DNA of 34,927 nucleotides from an uncultured Porphyromonadaceae bacterium (GTDB taxonomy: Bacteria > Bacteroidota > Bacteroidia > Bacteroidales > Muribaculaceae). The position numbers were made by a program, and so were the translations under genes. Below the pieces are notes generated by a model. The model saw only the letters and a program-made list of their open reading frames with translations. It made no database searches and was not told the origin of the DNA. Positions 1 through 7,163 of the stretch are shown in pieces. Within the stretch, counting starts at the first letter, position 1; every line of letters begins with the position of its first letter. Where the stretch lies: the NCBI GenBank assembly GCA_947174155.1, contig CAMWHX010000001.1:1-34927 (forward strand), written 5' to 3'.

Positions 1-2
1 CT

Positions 3-398
3 GTAATTACATATATTGATGAATATGAAAAATCATTTATTCGTATCAAAACAGACAAAGATAAATTTTTAAATCACGTGCTTGCCAATATCCGAGAAAA
101 TATAGAAACTCATGCTTTTGGCACATCCTCATTTAGGGATAAATCATTCACGGATAAGAAAATATTTGTCAATATTACGGAATCATATAAATTTCTTTAT
201 ATAACCATCTCAAATAATGGTACTCCATTTAAGGGAGATATTAATCAGGTCTTCGATCACGGCTATTATCACGGTACCCAAGGTCATACCGGAACCGGTA
301 TGTATTCTCTTAAGAAGACTATGCAACAACTGGGTGGAGACGTAGAATTCTACAACGATAAAAATGGTGTAATCTATAAACTAATATTCACACAATGA
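3..398 (+). CDS. GHKL/HATPase_c-type ATP-binding protein, C-terminal part (5' end outside window)
   Basis: The reading frame is open to the left edge, so the protein begins upstream; the GTG at 78 is internal to a typical N-box and is not a convincing start. The visible part is the C-terminal half of a histidine-kinase/Hsp90-type ATPase fold. An N-box-like helix (VLANIRENIETHAFG) is followed by a G1-like 'ISNNGTPF' and a G2 box 'GTGMYSLKKTMQQLGG', then the closing strands 'DVEFYNDKNGVIYKLIFTQ'. No membrane segment is visible in this part. The stop overlaps the start of the receiver-domain gene by four bases (ATGA), so the two are very probably co-translated and form a signalling pair. Base composition is AT-rich, unlike the core genes to the right. 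It could be a true kinase or only an ATP-dependent switch; the missing N-terminus would decide. Confidence 0.8.
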   Translation, partial: VITYIDEYEKSFIRIKTDKDKFLNHVLANIRENIETHAFGTSSFRDKSFTDKKIFVNITESYKFLYITISNNGTPFKGDINQVFDHGYYHGTQGHTGTGMYSLKKTMQQLGGDVEFYNDKNGVIYKLIFTQ

Positions 399-1363
399 GT
401 AATCCAAAATTTAAAATACTTTGGCTTGATGATTTTTTCGCACCCATTCAGCCGGATTGCCGAAAAGATTTAAAGGAGTCTATCGAAATCTTTCTTGATG
501 ATATCAGCGATGCTAATGAGGAGGGTCTATCCGTTCAGGGAGTCTCTTCATACGAGGAATTTGAGGCTGAGCTTCATAATATCCATTCTTATCATGGCAT
601 AGTCTTTGATCTTCGCGGAATTACGAAGGACGGCGAAGTCACTGACCAAGCCGTGCATGACGCTCTAAATCTGCTTAGGAGTAGCAATATAGATATACCT
701 ATGTATATCTATTCTTCCAACTCAGAAATGGATAAATTCGAGCTTACCGTAAACGAGATAAAAAGTCAAGGCCGTGTTTTCTCTAAAGGTAAAGGCGTAG
801 ACAACCTTATTAAGAAAATAATTTCCGACATGAGAAATCTTTACAATTATTACATTGCCCACGAAGAATGCAATAATTTATTTTTTGAAAACTTTCTTGA
901 TTCCGATTTAAAGCCTATTATGGATGAAATCGTTAAGCGATATTCAGACTCTTCGCTTTCCTATGATCCCTACAATCGCATGAGAAAGATTTTGGAAAAT
1001 ATTCTACAACGTCTAAATGATACTGACATTATCAAAGTCGATAGTGATACAAAAGATTCATTTAATTCACGTATCAAGTATCTATGCGATCAGTGTCACA
1101 AGAAAAAGGATAAGGAAGGAAATTCCGTAAATGATTATGATAATCCTTTAGTTCCTTTCGATATCTGTAACCAAGAGACTAAATACCTACTTAAGTTCTT
1201 AGGTAATATGACCAATTATAATAGTCATTTCATCACCAAACGGTCTGATAGCTATTTAGGAGCCTATTATGATCGCAACGTGCTTCAGGCCACCTACTCT
1301 GCGTTCTTTGCCGTAATGAAATGGTACTATTTACTTATGCACGAGAACTATTCTAAAATCTAA
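395..1363 (+). CDS. Receiver-domain protein with helical, possibly HEPN/DUF4145-like C-terminal domain
   Basis: 322 residues. The first ~140 look like a response-regulator receiver: 'KILWLDD' supplies the acidic pair D12/D13, 'GIVFDLRG' places the phospho-acceptor at D72, 'MYIYSSNS' gives the switch Ser at 107-108, and 'VFSKGKG' gives the conserved Lys at K131. The remaining ~180 residues are not a known DNA-binding output. They are helical, with 'NRMRKILENILQRL' near 194-207, 'KFLGNMTNYNSHF' at 267-279 and a closing aromatic helix 'AFFAVMKWYYLLMH'. By eye this order recalls DUF4145/HEPN domains (R..LE..L, then GN..SH, then a C-terminal helix), but a strict RX4-6H motif is absent, so RNase activity is uncertain. 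The start ATG overlaps the stop of the ATPase gene, implying translational coupling. Function is not established; a phosphorylation-controlled effector is my inference. Confidence 0.8.
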   Translation: MSNPKFKILWLDDFFAPIQPDCRKDLKESIEIFLDDISDANEEGLSVQGVSSYEEFEAELHNIHSYHGIVFDLRGITKDGEVTDQAVHDALNLLRSSNIDIPMYIYSSNSEMDKFELTVNEIKSQGRVFSKGKGVDNLIKKIISDMRNLYNYYIAHEECNNLFFENFLDSDLKPIMDEIVKRYSDSSLSYDPYNRMRKILENILQRLNDTDIIKVDSDTKDSFNSRIKYLCDQCHKKKDKEGNSVNDYDNPLVPFDICNQETKYLLKFLGNMTNYNSHFITKRSDSYLGAYYDRNVLQATYSAFFAVMKWYYLLMHENYSKI

Positions 1364-1434
1364 TTTAGGTTTGACAATCATTTACCGTTATTGGGGAAAT
1401 TATCCGAATTAAACTCATTTAACAAACAAACCAA

Positions 1435-1653
1435 ATGGCGAAATTCATAGAGATTGAAGGCTGGGAATACAACGATGGCAGAGTAGATATTAAGCTTATC
1501 GTCAATGTGGACCATATTGTTAAAATAGTAGTTCACTATGAGAATTATGTAGAAGGTGTGGAATACACATTATCAGATGGTAGCGTTTTTTACGTTTCTG
1601 AGGAGACCCATAATGATATACTAGAACAATTAGGTAATAATTACCCAATTTAA
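1435..1653 (+). CDS. Small hypothetical protein (72 aa)
   Basis: Not recognised. The protein is short, acidic and predicted beta-rich ('MAKFIEIEGWEYNDG', 'IKLIVNVDHIVKIVVHY', 'VEYTLSDGSVFYVSEE') and ends in a short helix 'HNDILEQLG'. The shape, a strand-rich body followed by 'L.DGS.F.V.E....IL..L', loosely resembles FlbD-like or LytTR-like small folds, but that is only a visual impression. It lies 71 bases after the receiver-domain gene on the same strand with the same AT-rich composition, so it may belong to the same accessory cassette. No signal peptide, membrane helix or catalytic motif is visible. The ATG at 1435 follows an A-rich leader (aacaaacaaaccaa) without a Shine-Dalgarno sequence, as is usual in Bacteroidetes. 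Confidence 0.6.
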   Translation: MAKFIEIEGWEYNDGRVDIKLIVNVDHIVKIVVHYENYVEGVEYTLSDGSVFYVSEETHNDILEQLGNNYPI

Positions 1654-1832
1654 CAGTTTTGAGTAAATAAAGATTTACAGAATGAACCAAAGTAACACTA
1701 GGGCCACATCGCCTTTTATTGACTTCATTGTATAGGCATAAATTGCCACGAAGCTACTTCGAAGAGTAGTGAGTATGGTGAAAGATTTTCTGTGAGGAGA
1801 CATCGCACTTACTTAGAATAAATTTACGATGA

Positions 1833-2012
1833 TCGTTCCTCAACAGAGGGTGGTCCACACTTAATACTGTTCCAGGGAGCCCTGACGAACCGGGTAATAT
1901 CCTAAGAAAGGTTGCCAAAGGTATTGAATATTCGGAAAAGGAAATTAGTGACGCCTTTGATTTCTGGTCATCTCATGCCTTTGTAGAATCCCTCCCCTCC
2001 CGATTCTTGTAG
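1833..2012 (+). pseudogene. Remnant of a coding region without start codon
   Basis: The interval 1654-2025 (372 bases) holds no intact gene. One frame is open from 1833 to the TAG at 2010-2012 and its second half reads like real protein: 'NILRKVAKGIEYSEKEISD' then 'AFDFWSSHAFVESLPSRFL'. There is no in-frame ATG, and a stop (TGA at 1830-1832) lies directly before it. I read it as the C-terminal scar of a gene interrupted when the neighbouring accessory DNA was inserted or decayed. The family is not recognised. The rest of the interval shows nothing convincing apart from a small imperfect stem near 1753-1770. Chance openness is possible because the frame is only 60 codons. Confidence 0.35.
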
Positions 2013-2025
2013 AAAATGCATATAT

Positions 2026-2430
2026 ATGGTCATTCTCAAGAAAATGATTATGAAACCGACTCTTTCGAGTTTGCCCTCTTTTGGGGTCAATTATAGTGCG
2101 CCGAAGCTTTTTGAAAAAATCGGGAAGGTGGCTAAGAAGGCGGGGCTTAAGACGGTTTATGGTGTCTTGCTGCTCTATTATGCGCTTAATGGCGGTTGCC
2201 TGCCTCTGGCTGATAAGGCTCGGGTGATCGGGGCTTTGGGGTATTTTATCTTGCCTACGGATCTTATCCCGGATTTTCTCGTGGGTGGGTTCGTGGATGA
2301 TTGGGGGGCTCTGGCTCTCGTCCTCTATAAGATATGGGATTATATCACTCCGGAGACGCATGCTCTGGCTCGCCGGCGTCTGGAGTCGTGGTTTGGGCCG
2401 GTCAGGGATGAGGATCTTAAATTGTTCTGA
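2026..2430 (+). CDS. DUF1232 (YkvA-like) small membrane protein
   Basis: 134 residues from the ATG at 2026; in-frame ATGs at 2044 and 2050 are equally possible starts, giving 128 or 126 residues. The DUF1232 core is clear: 'VYGVLLLYYALNGG', 'LPLADKARVIGALGYFILP', then the signature 'DLIPDFLVGGFVDDWGALAL'. This family has a hydrophobic hairpin and is usually membrane-associated; its biochemical role is unknown. The C-terminal ~30 residues are charged and helical. The gene is followed 58 bases later by a small hypothetical gene on the same strand, a likely two-gene unit. Composition is GC-richer than the region to the left, so the boundary between accessory and resident DNA falls near 2010-2090. 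Confidence 0.8.
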   Translation: MVILKKMIMKPTLSSLPSFGVNYSAPKLFEKIGKVAKKAGLKTVYGVLLLYYALNGGCLPLADKARVIGALGYFILPTDLIPDFLVGGFVDDWGALALVLYKIWDYITPETHALARRRLESWFGPVRDEDLKLF

Positions 2431-2488
2431 GTATCGGGCAAGGTGTGCCTGTCTTACCGAAGAATTTGTTCTTTTATAAAAACTGAAT

Positions 2489-2905
2489 ATGGAAATAAAA
2501 CTTACTTTTGAGGAGCTGACTGCTTATGTGCAGAAGCATTACGGGCAGACGTTGGAATTCTCCAAGGCCGGAGAAAAGACACTGCGCATCGCTTTCAGCA
2601 AGAAGATTCTGATCAAGACTATTCAGGTGCCGGTGAATATCACTTTTGAGGAGGTCACTCCCACCACGGTCACTGTATCTTATGACGGCAAGGTGCCGGG
2701 GCTGGATCTGATTATCAGTGGGGCGCTGAAGGCTGTCAGGGCGCTGACGCCGGAGCTTTCGGAGGCTTTGTCTACGGGTGAGGGACACCGGATTACGGTG
2801 GATCTGGCCCGGCTGAAACAGACGGAGTCTGTGGTGAAGGCGGTGGCTCTTCGCTCTGTCCGCGTGCCGGAGGATGGGGTGGTGATCGCAGCTTCGCTGC
2901 TCTGA
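2489..2905 (+). CDS. Conserved-looking hypothetical protein (138 aa) downstream of DUF1232 gene
   Basis: Not recognised as a named family. The ATG at 2489 begins a soluble protein of alternating strands: 'MEIKLTFEELTAYVQKHYG', 'LRIAFSKKILIKTIQVPVNI', 'TVTVSYDGKVPGLDLIIS', then a helix 'GALKAVRALTPELSEAL' and a final strand region 'AVALRSVRVPEDGVVIAASL'. The pattern of strands facing a long helix suggests a lipid- or membrane-facing fold, but there is no signal peptide. It follows the DUF1232 gene by 58 bases on the same strand, so a shared transcript and a shared role at the membrane are plausible. Codon use matches the resident genes. Confidence 0.6.
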   Translation: MEIKLTFEELTAYVQKHYGQTLEFSKAGEKTLRIAFSKKILIKTIQVPVNITFEEVTPTTVTVSYDGKVPGLDLIISGALKAVRALTPELSEALSTGEGHRITVDLARLKQTESVVKAVALRSVRVPEDGVVIAASLL

Positions 2906-3037
2906 GCGGGGAGCTTTTGGAGGAGGGGACTCGTCCGGCTGCGCCTGCCGCCCTGGAGGAGTAGGGCTTGACCCGCTCTATGTTGCCGGGAGGTTGGGAG
3001 GTTTTGCTGTGGGGAGGGGAGAAAATGTGTCGGTTGG

Positions 3038-3068
3038 TTGCGTGGGGATGTGATTTTTATTAATTTTG
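3038..3068 (+). promoter_or_regulatory. Bacteroidetes-type promoter of the AAA-ATPase/nuclease gene
   Basis: A -33 TTG at 3038-3040 is followed by exactly 20 bases and a -7 element TAATTTTG at 3061-3068, matching TTTG-N19-21-TAnnTTTG. Transcription would begin about ten bases later, leaving a leader of roughly 15-20 bases before the ATG at 3094. This supports that start. Confidence 0.65.
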
Positions 3069-3093
3069 CATGTCTCTAATGATTTGATGATTT

Positions 3094-4728
3094 ATGACCT
3101 GTGCCGATGCTCTATTCCATACCTCTCTGAAATATCCTATCGGGATTCAGACCTTCTCTAAGATACGTAAGGAGGGATACGTCTATGTCGATAAGACTGC
3201 TTATATCTATCGTCTTATCGCTTCGGGCCAGTATTATTTTCTCTCTCGCCCGAGGAGGTTCGGCAAGAGTCTTTTGCTTAGTACCATCCATGCTTATTTC
3301 GCGGGGGAGCGGGACCTCTTCCGGGGTCTTGCTCTGGATACTTTGACCGAAGACTGGACTCCTCGCCCTGTGCTTCATTTTGATCTTAATGCGGAGAATT
3401 ATATGGATCGGGATGGTCTGACTAATATTCTTGATTCGATTCTCTCGCAATATGAATCGGAATACGGGGTCCTGCAGAAGTCTCCAAGCCTGGCTTCTCG
3501 TTTCCGGTCGCTTATACTTGCGGCCCACAATAAAACGGGCCGCAAGGTCACTATCCTTGTGGATGAATATGACAAGCCTCTTTTGGGAATCGAGGATGAC
3601 CGGGAGCTTTTTGACAACAACCAGGCCATCCTCAAGGGGTTTCTCGGTATGCTGAAGACTATGGATCCGTATATCGGGTTCGCCTTGATCACGGGTGTGG
3701 CGCGGTTTAACAAGGTTAGTATTTTCTCTGATCTGAATAATCTCAATGACATATCTCTGGATGACCGATACGGGGGGATATGCGGATGGGCTGAAGAGGA
3801 GTTGACCACGGGCTTCGCCTCCGGCATTCGTGCGCTGGGGGAGGCGCTGGGGCTTTCTTATGAGGATAGTCTCAAGGAGTTGCGCCGCTTTTATGACGGG
3901 TATCTTTTCACTCGCAAGGGCCCGAAAATTTATAATCCTTTCAGCGTGCTTAAGGCGCTTGACTCTTGCAGTCTGGATTCGTATTGGTTTCAGACGGGGA
4001 CTCCGACTTTTCTGGTAAACCGTATCCGTAAGAATAATATGCTTCTCCCCTCTCTCGATTCCCAGTGGTGCACGGAGGGTCAACTTAGGGAAGTGGGTCT
4101 TGATTCGCGCAATCCGGTATCGCTGTTGTTTCAGACCGGTTATCTCACCATCAAGAGTTATGACAGCGAGCGTAAGCGGTACGAGTTGCATTTCCCGAAT
4201 CATGAGGTCGAGACGGGATTCGCTCATGAACTGTTGCCGGCTTATCTGCCTCGTGTAGCGGATAATAATGACCGTTTCAGCATATTCATTTTCCAAGACT
4301 TCATCTTGGATGGGAAGCCGGAACTATTTATGGAGCGTATTCAGGATTTGCTGAAAGACATCCCGTATGAGCAACATAATGAAAAGCTTTACCAAAACAC
4401 GGTGTATTTGCTTTTTACGTTGTTAGGAGCCATTACGCGGGTGGAACGGCATACCAGTAAAGGTCGTACGGATCTTGAGGTGGAGACGAGCAGGTATATC
4501 TATATCTTCGAATTCAAATATAATGGTTCGGCCCGGGAGGCGCTTCAGCAGATACATGAGCGGGATTATGCGGGACGTCATCGTCCGGACTCGCGGGCTG
4601 TCTATCTCATCGGGGCAAATTTTTCTTCCCGTGCCCGGGGGCTTGAGGATTGGATAATTGAGGGACCTCCGGGAGGCGAGAGGCCGGCAGTCGCATCGCG
4701 GCTTGGAGGAGGAAAATCTGCATTTTAG
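3094..4728 (+). CDS. AAA-ATPase_like protein with C-terminal PD-(D/E)XK nuclease-like domain (PF09820/DUF1703 type)
   Basis: 544 residues. The N-terminal domain opens with the family hallmark 'YPIGIQTFSKIRKEGYVYVD', then a Walker A 'RPRRFGKSLL' (53-61), Walker B 'VTILVDEYDKPL' (152-163), sensor 'ITGVARF' (199-205) and the 'FYDGY..... IYNPFSVL' block (266-286). The C-terminal domain has the PD-(D/E)XK layout: D460 in 'GRTDLEV' and E473-x-K475 in 'IFEFKYNGSA'. The family is abundant and often multicopy in Bacteroidales; its function is unknown, with nucleic-acid or mobile-element roles suggested from the nuclease fold. The catalytic D, E and K are all present, so the nuclease-like site looks intact. 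The last codons and stop fall inside the first copy of a 32-bp tandem repeat. The gene stands alone with its own promoter. Confidence 0.88.
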   Translation: MTCADALFHTSLKYPIGIQTFSKIRKEGYVYVDKTAYIYRLIASGQYYFLSRPRRFGKSLLLSTIHAYFAGERDLFRGLALDTLTEDWTPRPVLHFDLNAENYMDRDGLTNILDSILSQYESEYGVLQKSPSLASRFRSLILAAHNKTGRKVTILVDEYDKPLLGIEDDRELFDNNQAILKGFLGMLKTMDPYIGFALITGVARFNKVSIFSDLNNLNDISLDDRYGGICGWAEEELTTGFASGIRALGEALGLSYEDSLKELRRFYDGYLFTRKGPKIYNPFSVLKALDSCSLDSYWFQTGTPTFLVNRIRKNNMLLPSLDSQWCTEGQLREVGLDSRNPVSLLFQTGYLTIKSYDSERKRYELHFPNHEVETGFAHELLPAYLPRVADNNDRFSIFIFQDFILDGKPELFMERIQDLLKDIPYEQHNEKLYQNTVYLLFTLLGAITRVERHTSKGRTDLEVETSRYIYIFEFKYNGSAREALQQIHERDYAGRHRPDSRAVYLIGANFSSRARGLEDWIIEGPPGGERPAVASRLGGGKSAF

Positions 4729-4768
4729 TGGAGTTTAGAGGAGAAGAATTTGCATTTTAGTGGAGTTT
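4705..4768 (+). repeat. Two-copy 32-bp imperfect tandem repeat
   Basis: Copies lie at 4705-4736 and 4737-4768 and agree at 28 of 32 positions, including an identical 18-base 3' part (tgcattttagtggagttt). The first copy contains the stop codon of the AAA-ATPase-like gene (4726-4728). The second carries the -33 TTTG of the next promoter. Confidence 0.8.
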
Positions 4769-4780
4769 GCAGTATCTTTG
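4749..4780 (+). promoter_or_regulatory. Bacteroidetes-type promoter in front of a gene stub
   Basis: TTTG at 4749-4752, a 20-base spacer, and TATCTTTG at 4773-4780 give a consensus match. It points to the short frame starting at 4801. The -33 box lies in the second 32-bp repeat; the first repeat copy has no -7 box at the matching distance. Confidence 0.65.
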
Positions 4781-4800
4781 TACCACTAAATCAGATATAT

Positions 4801-4908
4801 ATGGATAGTCAACGTTTATATACCACTCTACTTGATCAACGCGACGAGATTTCGACTCTTGTTGAGGCGGAGTATGTCCGCAGAACAGAGGCCAATCTGA
4901 TTGATTGA
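4801..4908 (+). pseudogene. 35-codon stub, probably the 5' end of a truncated gene
   Basis: An ATG at 4801, about 20 bases after a consensus promoter, opens a frame of 35 codons ending at TGA 4906-4908. The peptide is strongly helical ('LLDQRDEISTLVEAEYVRR') and reads like the first helix of a larger protein rather than a finished one. It may be the N-terminus of a Bacteroidales ATPase of the kind that starts with a charged '..L..QR.E....L' helix; that assignment is a guess. Only about 40 bases separate it from the stop of the convergent gene on the other strand, so the remainder appears to be deleted. A genuine 35-residue peptide cannot be excluded. Confidence 0.4.
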
Positions 4909-4947
4909 GACTATGGTGGCTGCTCATGAATGGCTTCTGGGGATGGC

Positions 4948-5946
4948 TTAGAGGGTGGGGAAGCGGGCGCTGCGCAGCAGGATCCATACGATGATGCTGA
5001 GGATCACCCACAGGGTGAGGATTCCCCTGAGATTGGCACGTGAGAGCCACAGAGCACGATCGTGGTCGCCGTGACCGTATTGCCACCATAACCAGCCGTT
5101 CCATATGAGCCACAGGGTCGGCAGGATCATCAGCAGGGTGATGTGGGGTATCTCCAGGGTGTAGAAGGAGGCCCAGAGCACACCGTAGGCCGCAAATCCG
5201 TTGATCAGGAAGAGGCGGCGGGCGGTGCCTCGGCCGAAGGTGACGGTGAAGGTGTGGCGCTTGTGGCGCAGATCATCGAGATAGGAGCGGTAGCAGAAGC
5301 TCAGATGAGCATTGACGGCCATCAGGCCGGCGGCACACGACAGCAGGAGGGTATTTTGCACGGCGTCACGTGACACCTCGATCATACCTGTGGTGGTCTG
5401 CACCAGTGATGTGGCGACCACACATACGGGGCCGAAGAGGATGAAAGTGACGACGATACCCAGGGGGGTGCGCACCAGTGTGAAGGGGGGCGCGATATCG
5501 AGCCATACGAGGAGGAGTATGATCACTGCCAGAACTATGCTCCACCATCCTGCCATACTTATGATACCGAGCCCAATCAGGAAGGTGAGACACGACAGTG
5601 CCCAGCCACCTTCACGAAAGACCATGAGCATCCTGCTGCGCCATTTATCGTCGAAACCGTCATTGGAGAGGGCGAAATGGTTGAGCAAGCCGAGGTAGCG
5701 CCCGATGACGTTGCTCGTCATCTGCAGGAGGAAGGCGAAGATGGCACACAGTATGGCCTGCAACCACTGGAAGTGGTCATGTATTATGGCTCCCATACAC
5801 CCGGCTGCGACTGAGGAGAGGCCCATGAGTCCGGTGACCGGAGCCATGGAGCGTCTTATGGAGTCGATCATCTGGTGCAGGTCGGGAGCCGGGAGGGGCT
5901 GACGTCGGCGACGGCGTACTGTGGAGGGAATCTGTTTATTTGCCAT
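4948..5946 (-). CDS. MenA-like UbiA-superfamily membrane protein lacking the first Asp-rich motif
   Basis: 332 residues from ATG 5946-5944; the longer frame to 6033 crosses a hairpin and adds a low-quality N-terminus, so I reject it. About eight hydrophobic segments, and the order of conserved blocks, follow 1,4-dihydroxy-2-naphthoate prenyltransferase (MenA). The block 'FAFLLQMTSNV' (70-80) matches the helix before the active site, 'LVRTPLGIVVTFILFGPVCV' matches the MenA substrate loop and following helix, and 'YRSYLDDLRHKRHTFTVTFG' (219-238) matches the second Asp motif region. Where MenA has NDxxDxxxxxD, this protein reads 'IGRYLGLLNHF' (81-91), with no Asp. The second motif keeps D224/D225 only. 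It may therefore not be an active prenyltransferase. It is downstream of a YeiH-family gene and separated from it by a hairpin. Confidence 0.7.
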   Translation of the reverse strand: MANKQIPSTVRRRRRQPLPAPDLHQMIDSIRRSMAPVTGLMGLSSVAAGCMGAIIHDHFQWLQAILCAIFAFLLQMTSNVIGRYLGLLNHFALSNDGFDDKWRSRMLMVFREGGWALSCLTFLIGLGIISMAGWWSIVLAVIILLLVWLDIAPPFTLVRTPLGIVVTFILFGPVCVVATSLVQTTTGMIEVSRDAVQNTLLLSCAAGLMAVNAHLSFCYRSYLDDLRHKRHTFTVTFGRGTARRLFLINGFAAYGVLWASFYTLEIPHITLLMILPTLWLIWNGWLWWQYGHGDHDRALWLSRANLRGILTLWVILSIIVWILLRSARFPTL

Positions 5947-6014
5947 AGATGAGGGGGAAGTGAAAGAAGTTAGATTGAAGCAAGAGTGGCCGCGATAAGC
6001 AACGTGGGGTGGAT

Positions 6015-6045
6015 GACGATCGGGGATTCTCAATCCCCGATCGTC
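6015..6045 (-). terminator. Hairpin at the 3' end of the YeiH-family gene
   Basis: Perfect 14-bp arms (gacgatcggggatt / aatccccgatcgtc) with a 3-base loop. The right arm reaches into the stop codon of the YeiH-family gene at 6044-6046. There is no U-run after it on the minus strand, so it may act as an mRNA-stabilising stem or weak terminator rather than a classical intrinsic terminator. Confidence 0.6.
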
Positions 6046-7072
6046 AGAGATACATTATGACGAAGAGGGATCCGGCGCCGATCATCACCCAGAGGGTGAC
6101 GGCCTGAATGAGGGGACGCACACCGACCTGACGGATGACTTTCAGGCTGAGGCTCGCGCCGATGGCGAAGAGGACGGCCACGAGACACTGCTTGGCAGCT
6201 ATGACGAGACCGCTGTATATCCCTCCCATGACGGGCATCATCGACTCGGGAGTGTAGGTGCTGATGATCATCGCCAGCACGAAGAGGAGGATAAACCAGG
6301 GGATATTGACCTTCGCCTTACCCTCGCCGTCGGTGTCGTGGCGGTTATACCACATGGTGAAGAAGGCCAGGGGTATGATCCACAGCGCACGTGTGCACTT
6401 GATCAGCGTGGCCAGGTCGCACGCCTCAGTGCTACCGGGGTAATACATCTGATCGAAGGCGGCTCCGGCGCCGACGACACTGCTGGTGTCGTGGATGGCT
6501 ATGGCGGCCCAGGTGCCAAACTGCGTCTGTGTCAACCCGAACCAGTGGCCCATCGGGGGGAAGATGAAGAGGGCTATAGCGTTGAGTATGAAGATCACAC
6601 CCAAGGAGACCGCCATCTCGTTTTCCTTCGCCTTGATGACCGGCCCGACGGCCGCGATAGCGGAGCCGCCGCAGATTGCGGTACCGGCTGATATGAGATA
6701 GCCTGTCTTACGGTCAATGCGCATATAGCGCGCCAGCAACACGCCGACCACCATAACCAGAATCACGGAGACTATGGTGAAGATCATACCCTCGGCCCCG
6801 GACTGCAGCGACTTCTCGATATTCATGCCGAATCCCAGACCTACGACCGAGGCCTGGAGCATAAGTTTGGAGAATTTCTTGTTGAACTTCGGATGTGGCG
6901 TGCCGAATATAAATGCGAACACGAGGCCGATGAAGAGAGCCACAGGCGCCGTTATCACGTTGACACCCCAGATCGCACCGAATGGTATCAGCATAATCAC
7001 CAGCAACACCCAGTAGAGCCAGGAGCCGGTCTGCTGTAGGGGTGTGCGGGTGGAGGCAGAGGATTGTGTCAT
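6044..7072 (-). CDS. YeiH/UPF0324 family membrane protein (putative sulfate exporter family)
   Basis: 342 residues with about ten membrane segments beginning at 'WLYWVLLVIMLIPFGAIWG'. Family marks are 'FGTPHPKFNKKFSKLMLQAS', 'VGLGFGMNIE', the near-invariant 'GTAICGGSAIAAVGPVI' (about 130-146) and 'AIAIHDTSSVVGAGAAFD' (about 190-207). This is the PF03601 family; E. coli YeiH is the namesake and a transport role is assumed from the fold, with sulfate or a related anion proposed for some members. The substrate here is not shown by context: neighbours are a MenA-like protein and a histidine kinase, with no sulfur-metabolism gene in view. The ATG at 7072 follows an AT-rich upstream region with an inverted repeat that may be an operator. 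Confidence 0.85.
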   Translation of the reverse strand: MTQSSASTRTPLQQTGSWLYWVLLVIMLIPFGAIWGVNVITAPVALFIGLVFAFIFGTPHPKFNKKFSKLMLQASVVGLGFGMNIEKSLQSGAEGMIFTIVSVILVMVVGVLLARYMRIDRKTGYLISAGTAICGGSAIAAVGPVIKAKENEMAVSLGVIFILNAIALFIFPPMGHWFGLTQTQFGTWAAIAIHDTSSVVGAGAAFDQMYYPGSTEACDLATLIKCTRALWIIPLAFFTMWYNRHDTDGEGKAKVNIPWFILLFVLAMIISTYTPESMMPVMGGIYSGLVIAAKQCLVAVLFAIGASLSLKVIRQVGVRPLIQAVTLWVMIGAGSLFVIMYL

Positions 7073-7102
7073 ATGTTATGTCAGTCGTTAGTTTCCGTTT
7101 TT

Positions 7103-7128
7103 ATAACGTCATTTTTCAATAACGTTAT
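7103..7128 (-). promoter_or_regulatory. Candidate operator upstream of the YeiH-family gene
   Basis: A perfect 10-bp palindrome ataacgttat at 7119-7128 and a 9/10 copy ataacgtcat at 7103-7112 repeat the same site at a 16-base period, 31 and 47 bases upstream of the start codon. The spacing would put both on nearly the same DNA face. No cognate regulator is identifiable here. Confidence 0.35.
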
Positions 7129-7163
7129 ATATTTATAACACAAAATCGGGGATTATTACAACA

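Noticed and set aside
1945..2361. A 138-codon minus-strand frame opposite the DUF1232 gene
   Set aside because: The sense strand carries the complete DUF1232 signature; the antisense product is Arg/Ile-rich without a recognisable fold.
3112..4296. A 394-codon open frame on the minus strand over the AAA-ATPase/nuclease-like gene
   Set aside because: It is antisense to a gene with clear Walker and nuclease motifs. Its translation is basic and low in hydrophobic pattern, and no homologous motif is seen.
5947..6033. N-terminal extension of the MenA-like protein
   Set aside because: It reads across the hairpin following the YeiH-family gene and lacks any MenA-like or signal feature.
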